The notes: generated from the sequence alone by a model not told the origin. Counted from the first letter of the stretch, positions 38,156-49,190 are shown. The stretch: 64,000 bases of DNA from Arctopsyche grandis (GCF_051622035.1 NC_135356.1:20263685-20327684); one strand, 5' to 3'. Numbers and translations are program-made.

Positions 38156-39237
38156 AAAATAATTGCTTTGTAATATTTGTTTCACATCTGAATGTTTCCA
38201 TTTCAATATTGAATGTTAAATGTCTACATAATATTACTGATATAATAGGTGTTTAATTTTAAATTACTTTACAATAGTAGAGTCCAGAATGTTCCAGTAT
38301 TACTTTTTCTTTGTATTTGTGTACATGCACACTGGTTTGATTTATTGAGAATATGTCCAAAACTCGGAAGTGTTGTAGTGCATCACAGAAATACAGTTTA
38401 TTTTAATTAACATTTTACTAATGTGTACTGTTGGTCATATAGCACCGCCAAAACGCAACATCCCATTGGCAATCTCGAATGTGAAGAAATTCGTAGGTGT
38501 TCTGCTAAATATGCATCATGTACTCTAAGTACGTACATATAAATACATACTTACATACTTCTAAACACAGTTGCAGTTGGCTTGGAACCAGCTCCACAGA
38601 ATATGTAAAATGGTAAATTAAAAATAATAAATGTGGTGTTGAATTATAAATGTTGCTTTGAAAACTGAATGTAACAAATAAAAATTTAAAAATATCTTGT
38701 TTCTTTTATTCAATAATAGAATAATAACACATACATACATACATGCATTTATTCACATTGCAAAAAACACCCCATCAAAAATTACAAACTTACATATAAT
38801 AATGGAGATGAAGGCTTACATCATTATCATTCGACATGTTCCGATGATCAGGTCATCGATATCAAAATCTACACCAGGCTCATGATATAAACACACGTAC
38901 AACGGACCTACGGTTCGATTGTATATGAATTTTGGGAGTTTCCCTACATTTGCGCTCAATTTGTATCGAAAATTCTCTCATAACCAGTGTATGTGCGTAC
39001 GAAAGTGCTCTAATAGTACGTGAACGTACGTATGTATGTTTCACTATCGAATTTTGTTTTTTATACTTATTTTATTTCTCAAATACATAATAGATAAAGT
39101 CGTGGGTTGACACATTTTTTTTTTAATTATCCTGAAGTGTATTAAACAAAAAAATATATATGTACATATAAAACAACATTTTTTTTTATTTATTAACGAA
39201 TACATATATAAATAGTGAATACAAAAAGCCTTAAAAA
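38156..39237. other. No gene seen; fragment of the ACTTCCGG family end
   Basis: Bases 38938-39003 (GTTTCCCTACATTTGCGCTC onward) match 51573-51640, the outer end of the inverted ACTTCCGG-unit copy. The remainder is AT-rich. Confidence 0.45.
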
Positions 39238-41082
39238 TTAGTTTTTAAATTTTATTTTTGTATGATACTTGACAAAACAATCTCCCAAATGGAGTCCCGG
39301 CTTAGAGACGCAAGTATCACAGTACAATCGTGTTTCCCGCCTGGTACCTGGAATTTTCCTATTGGAGCACACTGCACAATCTTTCTTGGTCCCTGAACGA
39401 AGTATATGAAGCTTGTCAATAAGTCTATCTTCTGTAGGAAGAGCAGAAGTGCAACCTGTTGAACCTGCGCCCTGTCGAAAATCGCCTACTAGCTGATCAA
39501 CCAACAATTTGACAAATTCCAAGTGGGTCATTGGAGTTTCGTTTTTTTCTGCCTTTGTTATTTTATATATTATAAAGGAGTTAATTACGCATACCTCCAT
39601 GCCCCAAAAAAATAATTTTCTCCACCACTTCAGGGATTTTCGTAAAAAACAATACGTGGATGCGTAATGATCGGCCCGATCTACTCCACCCATACTTTTT
39701 GTATAGTTGATTGCAACCTCAGGTTTTTCTATATTTACAGTACTACCTCGCATTTTTCGTTGGACTGTCCTGTGACCTGATTTATCACATGTGCTTAAAA
39801 ATGTGACAACTCCATTATCCCTCCATGAGAGTAGCAGAATATTATTTTTTTTGTATGCGATTATTTTCTTGGTTTTCGTAAATTTTGGTTTTTTAATCAC
39901 TTGCGGCAAATATTTTCGGTTCGTCAGAATAGTTCCTGTAAGATGGCATTTTAATTTCAACAGTTCTTCAGCAAGTGGTATGCTAGTATAATATCTGTCT
40001 GTAAATATATGATAACCCGTGGCACTTGGATTTTTTTGTAGCAATTTTTTGTATAGATGAAGTGGTACTCTACATGATACAGGTAGCTCTGGACAAGTAA
40101 GTTCAGCTGATATGATACTCCCATAATATGGTAAAATGGAGTGAATGTACCCAGTTTCCGCATCTGTTAACACATAAATTCTTATCCCCAATTTCGAGCG
40201 TTTGTTCGGGTTGTATGTGATAAATGATATTTTACCATTAAATTTTACGACAGATTCATCCACAGATATATTTTTATTTGGTATAAAGTAGTCTGAAAAT
40301 TTTGAATCTAAATATTCTAGAAAATTATCCACCTTTTGGATACGTGTTTTTAAAGTATTATCGGGTAAATTACTATTCAAATGCAACATCCAAAATATTT
40401 GCATGAATCTATCCCTGGTAAATACTTCTGAATAAAAAGGGATTCTGCTGTTGTATCTGGTGGACCAATATTCTTGAATATTAGCGAGAGGCATCGTTCC
40501 CATATTCAAAACTACGCCAATAAAGGCTAGAAATTCTTTATTTTGCACATCAACCCAAGAATGCCAAATAGATAGTTGATTTAATTGCATCTCAGGTATT
40601 TTTTTCTTTGCATATATATTGGTTTCTTTAACTATTTTATCGACTAAATCCCGTGTAAAAAATAAATTGAAAAAATCAAGTGGCTCTTTTAAGTTTGGAG
40701 GAATTTGTGGTCCAGTAATCTTGGGAGAAGAAGTAGAGAAATTTATTTTGTCTGGAATTAAATCTACCTCTGTAACATCTATCCATTCATTGCTCGTATT
40801 TACTGCATCCCTTGCTGTCTCTGTATTTTCGTAACTATCACTTTCGGTGTGTAATCTTCTTCTCTCTATTTGCATTGCATCACTGTCACTACTTTCACTG
40901 TCATTACTATCACTGTCAATACACAATCTTCTTCTTTTCGGTTGTATTGCATCACTGTCATTATCTTGTTCACTATCAGTGCCTGTGTCCCTTACATTAG
41001 CCCTGGTGTTTTTGTAAATATCGAAAATAAGTTCGTCATCATCGCTATCGATATCTTCAGAGTTATTTTGATTTTTTGCCAT
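39238..41082 (-). CDS. piggyBac-type (DDE_Tnp_1_7) transposase, intact ORF
   Basis: 614 residues from the preferred ATG at 41082 (MAKNQNNSED); the frame is open a further 66 codons upstream, to 41280. An acidic N-terminus contains two tandem units of the type SDAIQPKRRRL...SDS. The catalytic core has the three piggyBac Asp residues: ISVDESVVKF (residue 275), IFTDRYYTSI (362) and MGGVDRADHY (468), with spacing close to the moth prototype. The C-terminus is a Cys-rich RING/PHD-like finger: CAVC, CDTC and HLGDC. No stop or frameshift. Clear TTAA-flanked terminal repeats were not found near the ORF, so it may be end-deleted or domesticated. It is convergent with highwire, about 2.2 kb downstream of it. 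Confidence 0.93.
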   Translation of the reverse strand: MAKNQNNSEDIDSDDDELIFDIYKNTRANVRDTGTDSEQDNDSDAIQPKRRRLCIDSDSNDSESSDSDAMQIERRRLHTESDSYENTETARDAVNTSNEWIDVTEVDLIPDKINFSTSSPKITGPQIPPNLKEPLDFFNLFFTRDLVDKIVKETNIYAKKKIPEMQLNQLSIWHSWVDVQNKEFLAFIGVVLNMGTMPLANIQEYWSTRYNSRIPFYSEVFTRDRFMQIFWMLHLNSNLPDNTLKTRIQKVDNFLEYLDSKFSDYFIPNKNISVDESVVKFNGKISFITYNPNKRSKLGIRIYVLTDAETGYIHSILPYYGSIISAELTCPELPVSCRVPLHLYKKLLQKNPSATGYHIFTDRYYTSIPLAEELLKLKCHLTGTILTNRKYLPQVIKKPKFTKTKKIIAYKKNNILLLSWRDNGVVTFLSTCDKSGHRTVQRKMRGSTVNIEKPEVAINYTKSMGGVDRADHYASTYCFLRKSLKWWRKLFFWGMEVCVINSFIIYKITKAEKNETPMTHLEFVKLLVDQLVGDFRQGAGSTGCTSALPTEDRLIDKLHILRSGTKKDCAVCSNRKIPGTRRETRLYCDTCVSKPGLHLGDCFVKYHTKIKFKN

Positions 41083-41859
41083 TTTTTGGGTTGAAAAGTC
41101 TTTCGTAGTACTGATAAGAAAACTAATACGTGCAACACCAACCGACTTATACTTCGAACTGGCGTGAAAACAATTGACCATTGCAGAAAACATTAAAGTG
41201 GTTGTAAAAATTTTATTATATCTTATTTGAATAATACTCAAAGTTATTTCATAAAAAATATTATCAATGAAATAACTCAAAGATTTTAGAAAATAGTCGA
41301 AAGAGTAGTTCTGAGCACACGCGACTTACGTTTTCGCGCGCGTTCTTGGTTTAAACGTCAACACCTTTTATTCTTATACGAATTGTCAACTTATTATTAT
41401 GGATTCCTACTAATATTATCTGTGTTATAAATATATAATGGAAGTTCAAATATTTAAAATAACCAATAAAAGTTTAAATGACACTAAATTAATATGCCGT
41501 CGAATAATACGACAAACTTCGATGCCGCCGCTATGGGGGCATTCAAGTGCAGAGTTAAAAACGTTAATGAACCCTCGAAAATCATGGATGCACATTACTA
41601 AAAAAAAAAATCAATTTCAATATTTATAAACAGGATCATCCCAAGGATTCTACCAGGTTAGATATCCAAAAAGCCAGTACGAACGGTCACCTTACTTTAA
41701 AAAATCACTTTGACAGCGCAAACGTCATATTCAACTGTTAAAAGATAGTAGTAGCCAATCAGAAAGCGAAGGCATGGCTAGTAATTGTAGCTACCAACGT
41801 AAGCATAACTTTTTGGTGTTCGTCCTCTCGTGAATTATTTTTACGATTTCATATAAAGA
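41083..41859. other. Upstream flank of the transposase
   Basis: No exon seen. A CG-rich motif ACGTTTTCGCGCGCGTTCTT lies at about 41329-41348 and may belong to the transposon promoter. No TTAA-bounded inverted end was found. Confidence 0.4.
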
Positions 41860-42290
41860 CAGTGCCGGTTTTAGGGGGGGGGGGGGCAAAGTCGGGCACC
41901 ACCAGAAGGCGCGGAGTATGTTAGGGCACTATTGAGTATGTTAAGATTGATCCGAAGGCGTTTCAAAATATTACATTACAGATTTAGAAATTATATTATC
42001 AATGTTCAAAATTTTGTGCCAGCAGATTCTATTCATGGCGAAGGCGCATACCTTTTGTATTATATTTCTGTTACGCCTTACAATTTCCAACACGTGTTTG
42101 TAAATAAGTAGAGAACAAAAAAAAACTACCTGATAATAGTGGCGGCTCGTCCTAATGGGCTGCCGGGCTGCAGCCCCTCCTATAAAATTCTAAGATATAT
42201 GTTTAATAATACATTTAATATTTTATTTATTAATGATATTTTTTTTATTAGTTGGATGGACGAACTATTGGGGCCTTCGACAGAGTAAAT

Positions 42291-42338
42291 ATTACTTACA
42301 ATATCACCCATACCCAAAAGGGTGATATTGTAAGTAAT
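42291..42338. repeat. Perfect hairpin in the inner hAT
   Basis: Perfect 19-bp arms at 42291-42309 and 42320-42338 (ATTACTTACAATATCACCC and its complement) around a 10-base loop. Weaker pairing extends outward to the GGGGCCTTCGA and TTCGAAGACCCC blocks. This is a subterminal structure of the element. Confidence 0.85.
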
Positions 42339-42816
42339 GTTGACCGTTTCGAAGACCCCACTAACTTGTATGGTGACAGATGAATTAAAATGTTGCTGTA
42401 CTGGCTGTAAAGTGTTACAGCGCCGCGCTGAACGCTGCGCAGCCCGGAGTTTCGGAACGAGAAAGAGAAAGAGCTATTTGCAACTGCAGATAGCTTTTTC
42501 TCTTTCACTCACTCTGCCGTTTTGGGCTAGACACTCGGCAGCCTTCGCCTGTTAAACGACATTCATCTGTCAGTTCGTTTAAGATTTCGCGCGCTTGATC
42601 TTACATTTGATTAGTTGAATCGCACAATCACAGCTTTATTCGTTTTCGTTACTCTTAATTGGTTGTGTACGAGCCCTCATCAAATCTTCGGTGAGTCGTT
42701 TTCATTTTGATAACAGCAAACTTTTTTCAAATCTGTTTAACTTTTTCTCGTAATTTTTATTTAAATATATTAAGATTTTTTTTAAACAAAAGAATTCAGT
42801 AAAATATTTACAAAAT

Positions 42817-43562
42817 TTGCACTTTTCGCGACAAGAACTTACCGAAAAAGTCGCTATAAAAGCATTAGGCTGCCTCACGCCCAATTTAATTATTTCACAG
42901 CCTGCAACTAGTAGATCTTTTAGTTACTCGCGAAAATTTAATCCAGACATTTATAAAAAATACAATTGGTTAACGAGATGTACAGAAAAAAACGCGTTAT
43001 TTTGTTATCCGTGTCTTTTGTTTGGAGGCGAGTCGCCAGGCGAAGCATCTTGGACGAAAACAGGAGTTATTGACTTAAAACATTTAAACGATAAATTTAA
43101 AAACACGAGGGAAGTGTCGAACACTTAAAAAATGTGTGTAATCTCACGATTTTGGGAAGCTTGTCAGCGGGAAATAGATAAGCATAACGAAAACGTCAAA
43201 AAAAATCGGGATATTTTATTTAAAATTATTGATTGCGTTAAATTTTGCGGTAAATTTGAAATACCAATGAGGGGACACGATGAAACAGATAATTCAAAAA
43301 ATCCAGGAGTTTTTCGGGGGCTTCTAGAATATTCACAAAATTTCGACGATTCTTTAAAAGAAAATTTTCAAACTTCTTCGGTTTTTAAAGGGACATCAAA
43401 AACTATTCAAAATGAACTTTTAGATTGTATTTTGAACGTGTGTAGGGAACAAATAAGTGCTGAAATAAAAAAGCAACTTATCTAGCTGTTATGGCAGATG
43501 AAACAACCAATGTATCGATGCATTGTCAACAGGTTAATGTTTTTCATTACGAATTAGGGGGT
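42817..43562 (+). pseudogene. hAT transposase N-terminus (DUF4371-type), inner element
   Basis: Two open pieces, 42817-43125 and 43132-43482, joined across a stop. Landmarks are NWLTRCTEKNALFCYPCLLF (TTF-type finger), RFWEACQREIDKHNENVKKN, PMRGHDE, NPGVFRGLLEY and, after another stop, MADETTNVS. This is the order found in DUF4371/ZMYM1-like hAT transposases. The RNase H-like core beyond DETT is missing. Confidence 0.8.
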
Positions 43563-44037
43563 TAAGTTTTTAAAAGGTTTTGGGGTTTTTTTTAATCCGC
43601 GTCGCGAAACCAGCAAGCACGAATTTTTTTTAGCAATCTTACTGGAGTACCAGCGTATTTTTCGAAATCTTCATCGCGTTTGGACGCACCCCTTTAATGG
43701 GTGGTGAATTTTGCTAGTTTTTTTTTCAATAATACTTAAATCCACATGTAAGTGGTCGTACGCCAAAAATTGTGCTTATTTTGTCCTGTTATGACATGAT
43801 AGAATAATTATGGTGACATTTTTTCAGTGCAGACCCGCCACTAAAAATTATCACGAGCCGCCACTGCCTGCTATTCTTTTGAAATGCACCCTCATTGTTT
43901 CCCGGTGTCAGTTTTTATTTGACCATTGGTTGTCGGAACATCTATTGAATTCTCTCGCGCCCTCATCTTTATTTACAGTTGTGCATTTCGTGATTAACGA
44001 TATTTTTTGTGTGTAGAGAAAACGGTTCAGTGATTAT

Positions 44038-44170
44038 TAGAGGTAGGACCGGAAGCGTGCCGTTTATTGTTCAATTGTTGTAAATCCTTTGTAAAAAAGG
44101 TTCGGCAAACCTTTAACAATGCATTTACAACATTTGAACAATATACAGCCCCCTTAGGGTCCGGGCTTTA
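44038..44170. mobile_element. hAT-type MITE, family M1, copy 3
   Basis: 133 bp, inverted relative to 6081-6213, with ends TAGAGGTAGGACC and GGTCCGGGCTTTA. Perfect 8-bp duplication GTGATTAT (44030-44037 and 44171-44178). Removing it restores an open frame, GSVIIAKDLAAELQIE, in the outer hAT transposase. Confidence 0.92.
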
Positions 44171-44289
44171 GTGATTATAGCTAAAGATTTAGCAGCGGAA
44201 TTACAAATAGAGTCAGTATTTAACCAATTAAATAGAATGACGCGTGAAACCGCAATTTGACGAAAATACGCAAGACGAGAAACAGTTAG

Positions 44290-44620
44290 TGTCCGAGACA
44301 AAAACCCACATGGCCAAACGAAACGCCCGCCATCCGCCGGCCGAGATGGTCTTAGCGTGGCTGGTCTACCTTGCCTGACCAGCCAGCGTACTCATCCACA
44401 GCCCCCGCCATAAAGGGGCACAGGCGCCGAGAAACTCCCCGGCTCGCCATCTACTCCTTAATAAACAAGGATAACCTAACTTGACGTGTCTAATTTCCCA
44501 CTCCGCCCTGTTCCAGCACGTGCTCCAGAGCGAGCTGAACGAGAGACGACGACACACACACACAGCCACTGGTCACCCATACATACACATACACATTACA
44601 GCCCCTGCAGCTATCGTTCA
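44290..44620 (+). mobile_element. Solo LTR inside the outer hAT
   Basis: 331 bp beginning TGTCCGAGAC and ending ATCGTTCA, with the canonical TG...CA, and a perfect 5-bp duplication GTTAG on both sides (44285-44289 and 44621-44625). It is GC-rich in contrast to the flanks and contains AATAAA near 44460. No internal retrotransposon region remains. Confidence 0.8.
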
Positions 44621-44788
44621 GTTAGAGGGCGAGTTTTTAATCCTCTCTTAGATGCAACATTATTGTCAATGAAAGAAATATTCGAATAGTTGAAGGAATA
44701 TTCAAAAAGTGTGGTTTTTTTGTCTTTTTTAGACAATCTACTGGGAAAAGACAAACTTCGCAAATATTGTACCGATCTTCAAAATAAG

Positions 44789-44890
44789 ATCACCGCGAAT
44801 TCAAAATCTGACTGAATTCGCGGTGATTGATTTTCGCTGATCGCGCAAATTGATTTTGTGCTGATCGCGCAAATTGATTTTGCGCCAAAG
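44789..44890. repeat. Hairpin and short tandem repeats
   Basis: Perfect 15-bp arms at 44789-44803 and 44813-44827 (ATCACCGCGAATTCA and its complement). They are followed by two to three units of GCTGATCGCGCAAATTGATT with a 24-base period. It lies within the decayed transposase and looks like a further small insertion. Confidence 0.65.
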
Positions 44891-45178
44891 GTCGGCGCTA
44901 AGTTGGTTTGCGCTGATTTGTCTTGCCACCAATAAATACAAATAAAAATACAATATTCCATGAACAGTGAGCACGACATGGTAATATAAGAAAACAAAAA
45001 GGTAAAATTATAGAAACATCAAAAATTAAAAAGACAATGAAGGTGAAAAAGCAAATCAACAACAGATTAGCTTCTTCACCTAAGCCCTATTGAAAATGGT
45101 ATCGCTGAAAATCTTGATTTTTCAGCAATAATTAAAGATTTTGCTGAAGGAAAGACTCGAAAATTTTAAGTACTGAAA

Positions 45179-45410
45179 TATATATATTTTTAATCAATTA
45201 ATTTATTAATTATTTAATTAATTTATTAATTATTTAATTAATTTATTAATTATTTAATTAATTTATTAATCAAATAAATATTTAATTAATTTATTAATTC
45301 ATTCATTCATTTATTGATTTATTAATCAAATAAATATTTAATTAATTTATTAATTCATTCATTCATTTATTGATTTATTAATTAGTTTATTTATTTATTT
45401 ATTTTTAACT
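45179..45410. repeat. AT-only tandem repeat
   Basis: Repeats of TTAATTATTTAATTAATTTA-type units with a period of about 24, then a related ATTCATTCATTTATTGATTT unit. No coding content. Confidence 0.9.
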
Positions 45411-45789
45411 CCGCAAAGTGGGGTTGGGGAACCGTTTTAACCACTTAACTGCCGGTCCCATGCCCGGAAAAGGGGGGGGGGAAACCTATTTTCGATATTT
45501 TTTTCTAGGGGAGCCTAGAGGAAAATTGCCCGAGGGCGCCATAGGGTGTAAGGCCGGCACTGTATATACTAGAACAAGTCTAGTAAAATGCTTATGACAT
45601 TAGACAAATGCTATAATGCAATGTTTTCATTTAGAATAATCCAAATCATAATATTTGTATAAAAAAATTCGGGTGAGACCAACCCATGACTTTATCTTTG
45701 TATTTGAGGAATATAAGAAGGTTACTAAACAAAATTCGATATTGAACCGTACAGACAAATTATCAAATACTAATAACTATGATGGAAAT

Positions 45790-46850
45790 GTATGGAAACT
45801 TGCACAAGACAAAAGTTCTACTTCCGGTTGTCAGATTTTGTTAAAATTTTTTTATTATTTAATATCACTATCAGTATTATACGTATTAAATATCAAGAAA
45901 ATAAAAATAATTTAAAAGATCAAAATAAAATAATGAAATATTGTTTTAAAAAAAAATACTACTTCCGGTTTACGAATTCTGACCAAAACGTTACCAAATC
46001 TAAGTTAGTATATAAAGAATACAAATATAAATTTTCAGCTTAATACGTTCAGGGGTGTGGACAGGATCCAGGCGACAACATTTTTGACCTATCTAGGAGA
46101 TAAAAATCCCACTTCCGGTATATTAAATTTTGTGGTTTTTTTTTATTTTCATCACATTGATAGAAGAATTATACTTGATTTTTTTCGTGAAGATCACACG
46201 TGTATAAAGGGTCGAAAAAAATAGTGGAACAAAAATCGAACAAGAGTAAACTGCCACTTCCGGTTGAGGGATGCTTACTAAATTTTATATTTAGCTTGGT
46301 GTTACGTTTAAGCTTCTAGATATGAAATTTCATTTCAATAAACCAAAAGGTTTCTAAGAAAAACATAAAAAAATCTCGATTCTCTAGAGTAAAACTACTA
46401 CTTCCGGTTCAGATAAAAATATTTAAAAAATATAAGGCTATAAATATTATTATTTTTATTACATGTAAAAAAAATTTAATCAGATTCAGTCAGCGGTTTG
46501 GGAGATAATTGAATTCAAAAACTTAAAAAAAAGAGGACACCTATAAGGGGAGGTACCATTTCCGGTCAACTTAAAAATTTGAAAAAAATTTTCGTAATGT
46601 CTATAAGAATTTCAGTAACCGATACTATGTTTCGGTTCGATAGGGCTAACGGTGTTCAAAAAATCCCCAAAATACACGGACACACAGCCACACACACACA
46701 CACAGACACACACACACACATTCTTTCTAGATCATGAAAACGTGATCAGTAATCGATTCTGAGTTCGAATCAGTCAAAATCTCGAGTTCGAATTTTCGCA
46801 TTATCACAAAACTTCATCTATTGTTACTACGTACATAGATAAAGTAAAAA
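45790..46850 (+). repeat. ACTTCCGG-unit element, copy 2
   Basis: Collinear with 33735-34830. Motifs start at 45820, 45961, 46111, 46256, 46400 and 46558, with spacings of 141, 150, 145, 144 and 158. Contains the same 3' part with a CA-rich tract (46680-46720) and ends near TACGTACATAGATAAAGTA. Confidence 0.8.
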
Positions 46851-46995
46851 TCTGATTTGGATTTACATATAATATAGAACTAAAAATGTAGTGGTTTTAC
46901 CCAGTTTCGCTCGGTGTTTGAAATATAAACCGCTTAATTGTATGATTTATGTCTATCTCCGATTTCCTTAATCTTAATACTTCATTTTCTGGAAC

Positions 46996-47020
46996 GGTGC
47001 GGTGCGGTGCGGTGCGGTGC
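46996..47020. repeat. (GGTGC)5 microsatellite
   Basis: Five perfect GGTGC units. Confidence 0.95.
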
Positions 47021-47190
47021 TCTCAGTTCAAAATTTTATTTCGTAATCACTTTTTATATTTTAATTAAATAACTAACGCATTTTATATTTTATTACTATT
47101 CAAAAATAGTCGATTTTGAAATATTATAAATTAATAAAACGTAGAAACGTAATTTTAAACCTTAAAATAGAATTCTTAAACTCATTAATA

Positions 47191-48763
47191 ATGAAACGCC
47201 AGCAAAGCAATATCATGAGCATTTTTTTTGTAATCGTGATCCGAAAAAAAGAAAAAATAATGATAAACATTGTTTCCGTGAATTCGAAAATACATATGTA
47301 CATACATACATTGTATTTATGGACGTATGGGGACTGATCTAGTTGTGAAGGTGTTCTTCACCACCAGTCCGCCATGTATTATAGACGAGTTTGTCTGTGT
47401 TTTAGTAGTTATTACTGCTGTTTGTTGGGATAAGGTACTTTATTGTTTGAATATACAAGTGTATAAATATGTTGTTGAAGCGGCTGGAATCGTAGTGTTC
47501 TCGAGACGGCTATTGGCTGTTGACTTGGTGTCGCGATGGCCGCTGGATCTGCAATGTGTCGTTGCTCTGGATCCGGCTGAGTTGCAAGCGTTCTTCCATT
47601 GTAGGGTAGTGTAATGGTAGCTGGTCAGATGCTGGATGTCGACTGCTGTCGTGGTGGTTGCTGAAGTCTGACTGGTTGGTGTCCACTCGTGGTGGCTGTT
47701 GGAGCTTGACTGGTTGTCAATGTGGCATGGTCTGCTGCTGTGTGTTGACTGGTCTGCTGCTGTGTGTTGACTGAAGTTGTCTGGGTTGGATCTCCTTTTA
47801 TATTGTTTTTGGGGATCCACGTGACTTTACTGGCGATTGATTCTGAGAACCGCAGGTGGTGTTTACGTGTGCAAGTTATGCGAGGAATGTGGTTTAGGGT
47901 GGAATATTCTCGAATATGTGGCGTCGTTCCACTCGATTTAGTTTTTATCGCCCTTTGTTCCAGTGAGTCTGGATGTTTGTTCGATGGGTTACAATGTAGT
48001 TGTTATTTGTGCACTTTAATGGATGCAGGTGTTCTTCGACTTCGCGTCGTTCTGTTTGATTTGTTGGGGTGGAAGTTTCTCGACTCGAGATGACGTCAAT
48101 GGTTGAGCGTGAGAAATGTATTCTCCGTCGCAATAGATGTTTCGATTGCGGTGACGAGATTCCTACAGACGTCTAACGATAAAAACATTTCATTGAATGA
48201 ATCAAATTCAAATTTTGATTCCACAAATTGTATCGATAGAGTTAGTGAAAATCGGCTGTCTTTATGGATAGAAAATCAACATGATTTTTTTATTTTAAAA
48301 ACATATCCGTGGTTAGTTATTAAAAATTTTCAAAATGTCGGTTGTCAGATTTGCTCCAATTTCGAATCATTAAATGTGGAATCTGAGAAACATATTCACA
48401 TTTCTCAAAAATGGAGTAGAGGAATCGTTAATGCGCACGGTTCGACAAGAATAATTCAATTATTTTCTTAACGCAAAAATATTGTTAGTTATGCGAAATC
48501 AGTTTCTCGTATGAAAGCTTCTAACGTATTAAAAGAATCGCGGAAAAAAATGAAATAACCATTTCAATACATAAAACTAGTGAGAAGCATTTTTCTTCTA
48601 CAATTCGTATTTTTGATTTAGTTTATACCTTGGTAGTGAGTAATCGTATGATGTCAGCTGATATCATAATAGGAATTGAATTACAAAGAAAGAGTGGTAT
48701 TGATATGGGAATATCTTTACGTTCTAGACAAACAGCTATGTCCATTGTTAAACACATTTCTTA
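47191..48763 (+). pseudogene. hAT transposase (KIAA1586-like), LTR-interrupted
   Basis: The N-terminus near 47191 reads MKRQQSNIMSIFF. After the LTR come NRLSLWIENQHDFFILKTYP, WLVIKNFQNVGCQICSNF, KWSRGIVNAHGS, and, after a frameshift, KHFSSTIRIFDLVYTLV, SADIIIGIELQRKSGIDMG and SMKSIVKH-like SIVKHIS. This matches the zinc-finger start of KIAA1586/hAT-type proteins. It ends at the stop near 48763 with the catalytic core missing. Confidence 0.65.
47327..48167 (-). mobile_element. Solo LTR, family L1, copy 1
   Basis: 841 bp flanked by a perfect 5-bp duplication GACGT (47322-47326 and 48168-48172). On the minus strand it begins TGTAGGAATCTCGTC. It shares ends and large interior blocks with 55617-56414, including TTCTTCACCACCAGTCCGCC. 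It contains CTGCTGTGTGTTGACTG tandem units. Whether the duplication is 4 or 5 bp is ambiguous because of a shared T. Confidence 0.8.
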
Positions 48764-49190
48764 AGAGCTAAAAAAAAAAAAAAAAAGTATATTTATAATT
48801 TTTTTTTGTGTATGTATAAATTGATAACAAATTTGGAAACCCGTTGTTCCAAAATTGGGGTGACACCACTGGTTATATCATCAATGAAACGTCTTTATCG
48901 TCAACACGCTGACCAGATTTAGGTCCATGCCTTTTCTTCTGCTTGGAGCTACCCATCCTCACGGCTGCATCAGCAACGAGAGAAACAAAAGGAGGAGGCA
49001 CATCAGTACATCACTTCTAAAAAGTACGGGAGAATTTGAGCCTCGTAGTACATAAGTGCTCTAAGGAAGCAAATATTTTCTCGATATTTCAATTCAATCG
49101 CCCATTGTACATACACAAGCACAACAATAAATAATCAAAAATTCGAATAAAAAAAACAAATGACGATTTTTTTCTTTTTCTTTTGTTTTT
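48763..49190 (+). repeat. Segment A, copy 1
   Basis: About 420 bp, near-identical and collinear with 58883-59310: TTAAGAGCTAAAA, GGAAACCCGTTGTT, ACGTCTTTATCGTCAACACG and TCGATATTTCAATTCAATCG. It differs by small indels. No convincing coding region. Confidence 0.85.

Larger units (their letters stand above)
42137..43866 (+). mobile_element. Inner hAT element, internally deleted
   Basis: Inverted ends TAGTGGCGGCTCGT (from 42137) and ACGAGCCGCCACTG (ending 43866). Flanking 8-mers CCTGATAA and CCTGCTAT match at 6 of 8. It keeps only the N-terminal part of its transposase (42817-43562). Confidence 0.8.
44171..45172 (+). pseudogene. hAT transposase 3' half, outer element
   Basis: In pieces: AKDLAAELQIESVFNQLNR, then (beyond the LTR at 44290-44620) LLDATLLSMKEIFEQLKEY with frameshifts, DKLRKYCTDLQNKI, and near 45090-45170 GIAENLDFSAIIKDFAEGK. 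These follow the order of the C-terminal region of ZMYM1-like hAT transposases. Stops and insertions show it is dead. Confidence 0.65.
41860..45562 (+). mobile_element. Outer hAT element (3.7 kb), host of nested insertions
   Basis: The perfect inverted 9-mers CAGTGCCGG (41860) and CCGGCACTG (ending 45562) are continued by G-rich subterminal sequence. Flanking 8-mers TATAAAGA and TATATACT agree at 5 of 8. It carries the 3' half of a ZMYM/TTF-type hAT transposase (44171-45172) and has been invaded by 42137-43866, 44038-44170 and 44290-44620. Confidence 0.6.
46889..48871 (+). mobile_element. hAT element, KIAA1586-like lineage, split by an LTR
   Basis: Proposed inverted ends TAGTGGTTTTACCC (from 46889) and GGGGTGACACCACTG (ending 48871). 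Contains transposase pieces before and after the LTR at 47327-48167. An 8-bp target duplication is not evident, and homology of 48763-49190 to 58883-59310 runs past the proposed right end. The right boundary is therefore tentative. Confidence 0.5.

Noticed and set aside
39100-41400. Terminal inverted repeats of the piggyBac element
   Set aside because: I looked for TTAA followed by matching inverted ends on both sides of the ORF. Only weak GTTGACA/CGTCAAC-type similarities appeared, which are not enough to call ends.
47340-48090. Several open frames inside the L1 LTR
   Set aside because: They are frame shadows of a GC-rich LTR with tandem units, not conserved with the second LTR at protein level.
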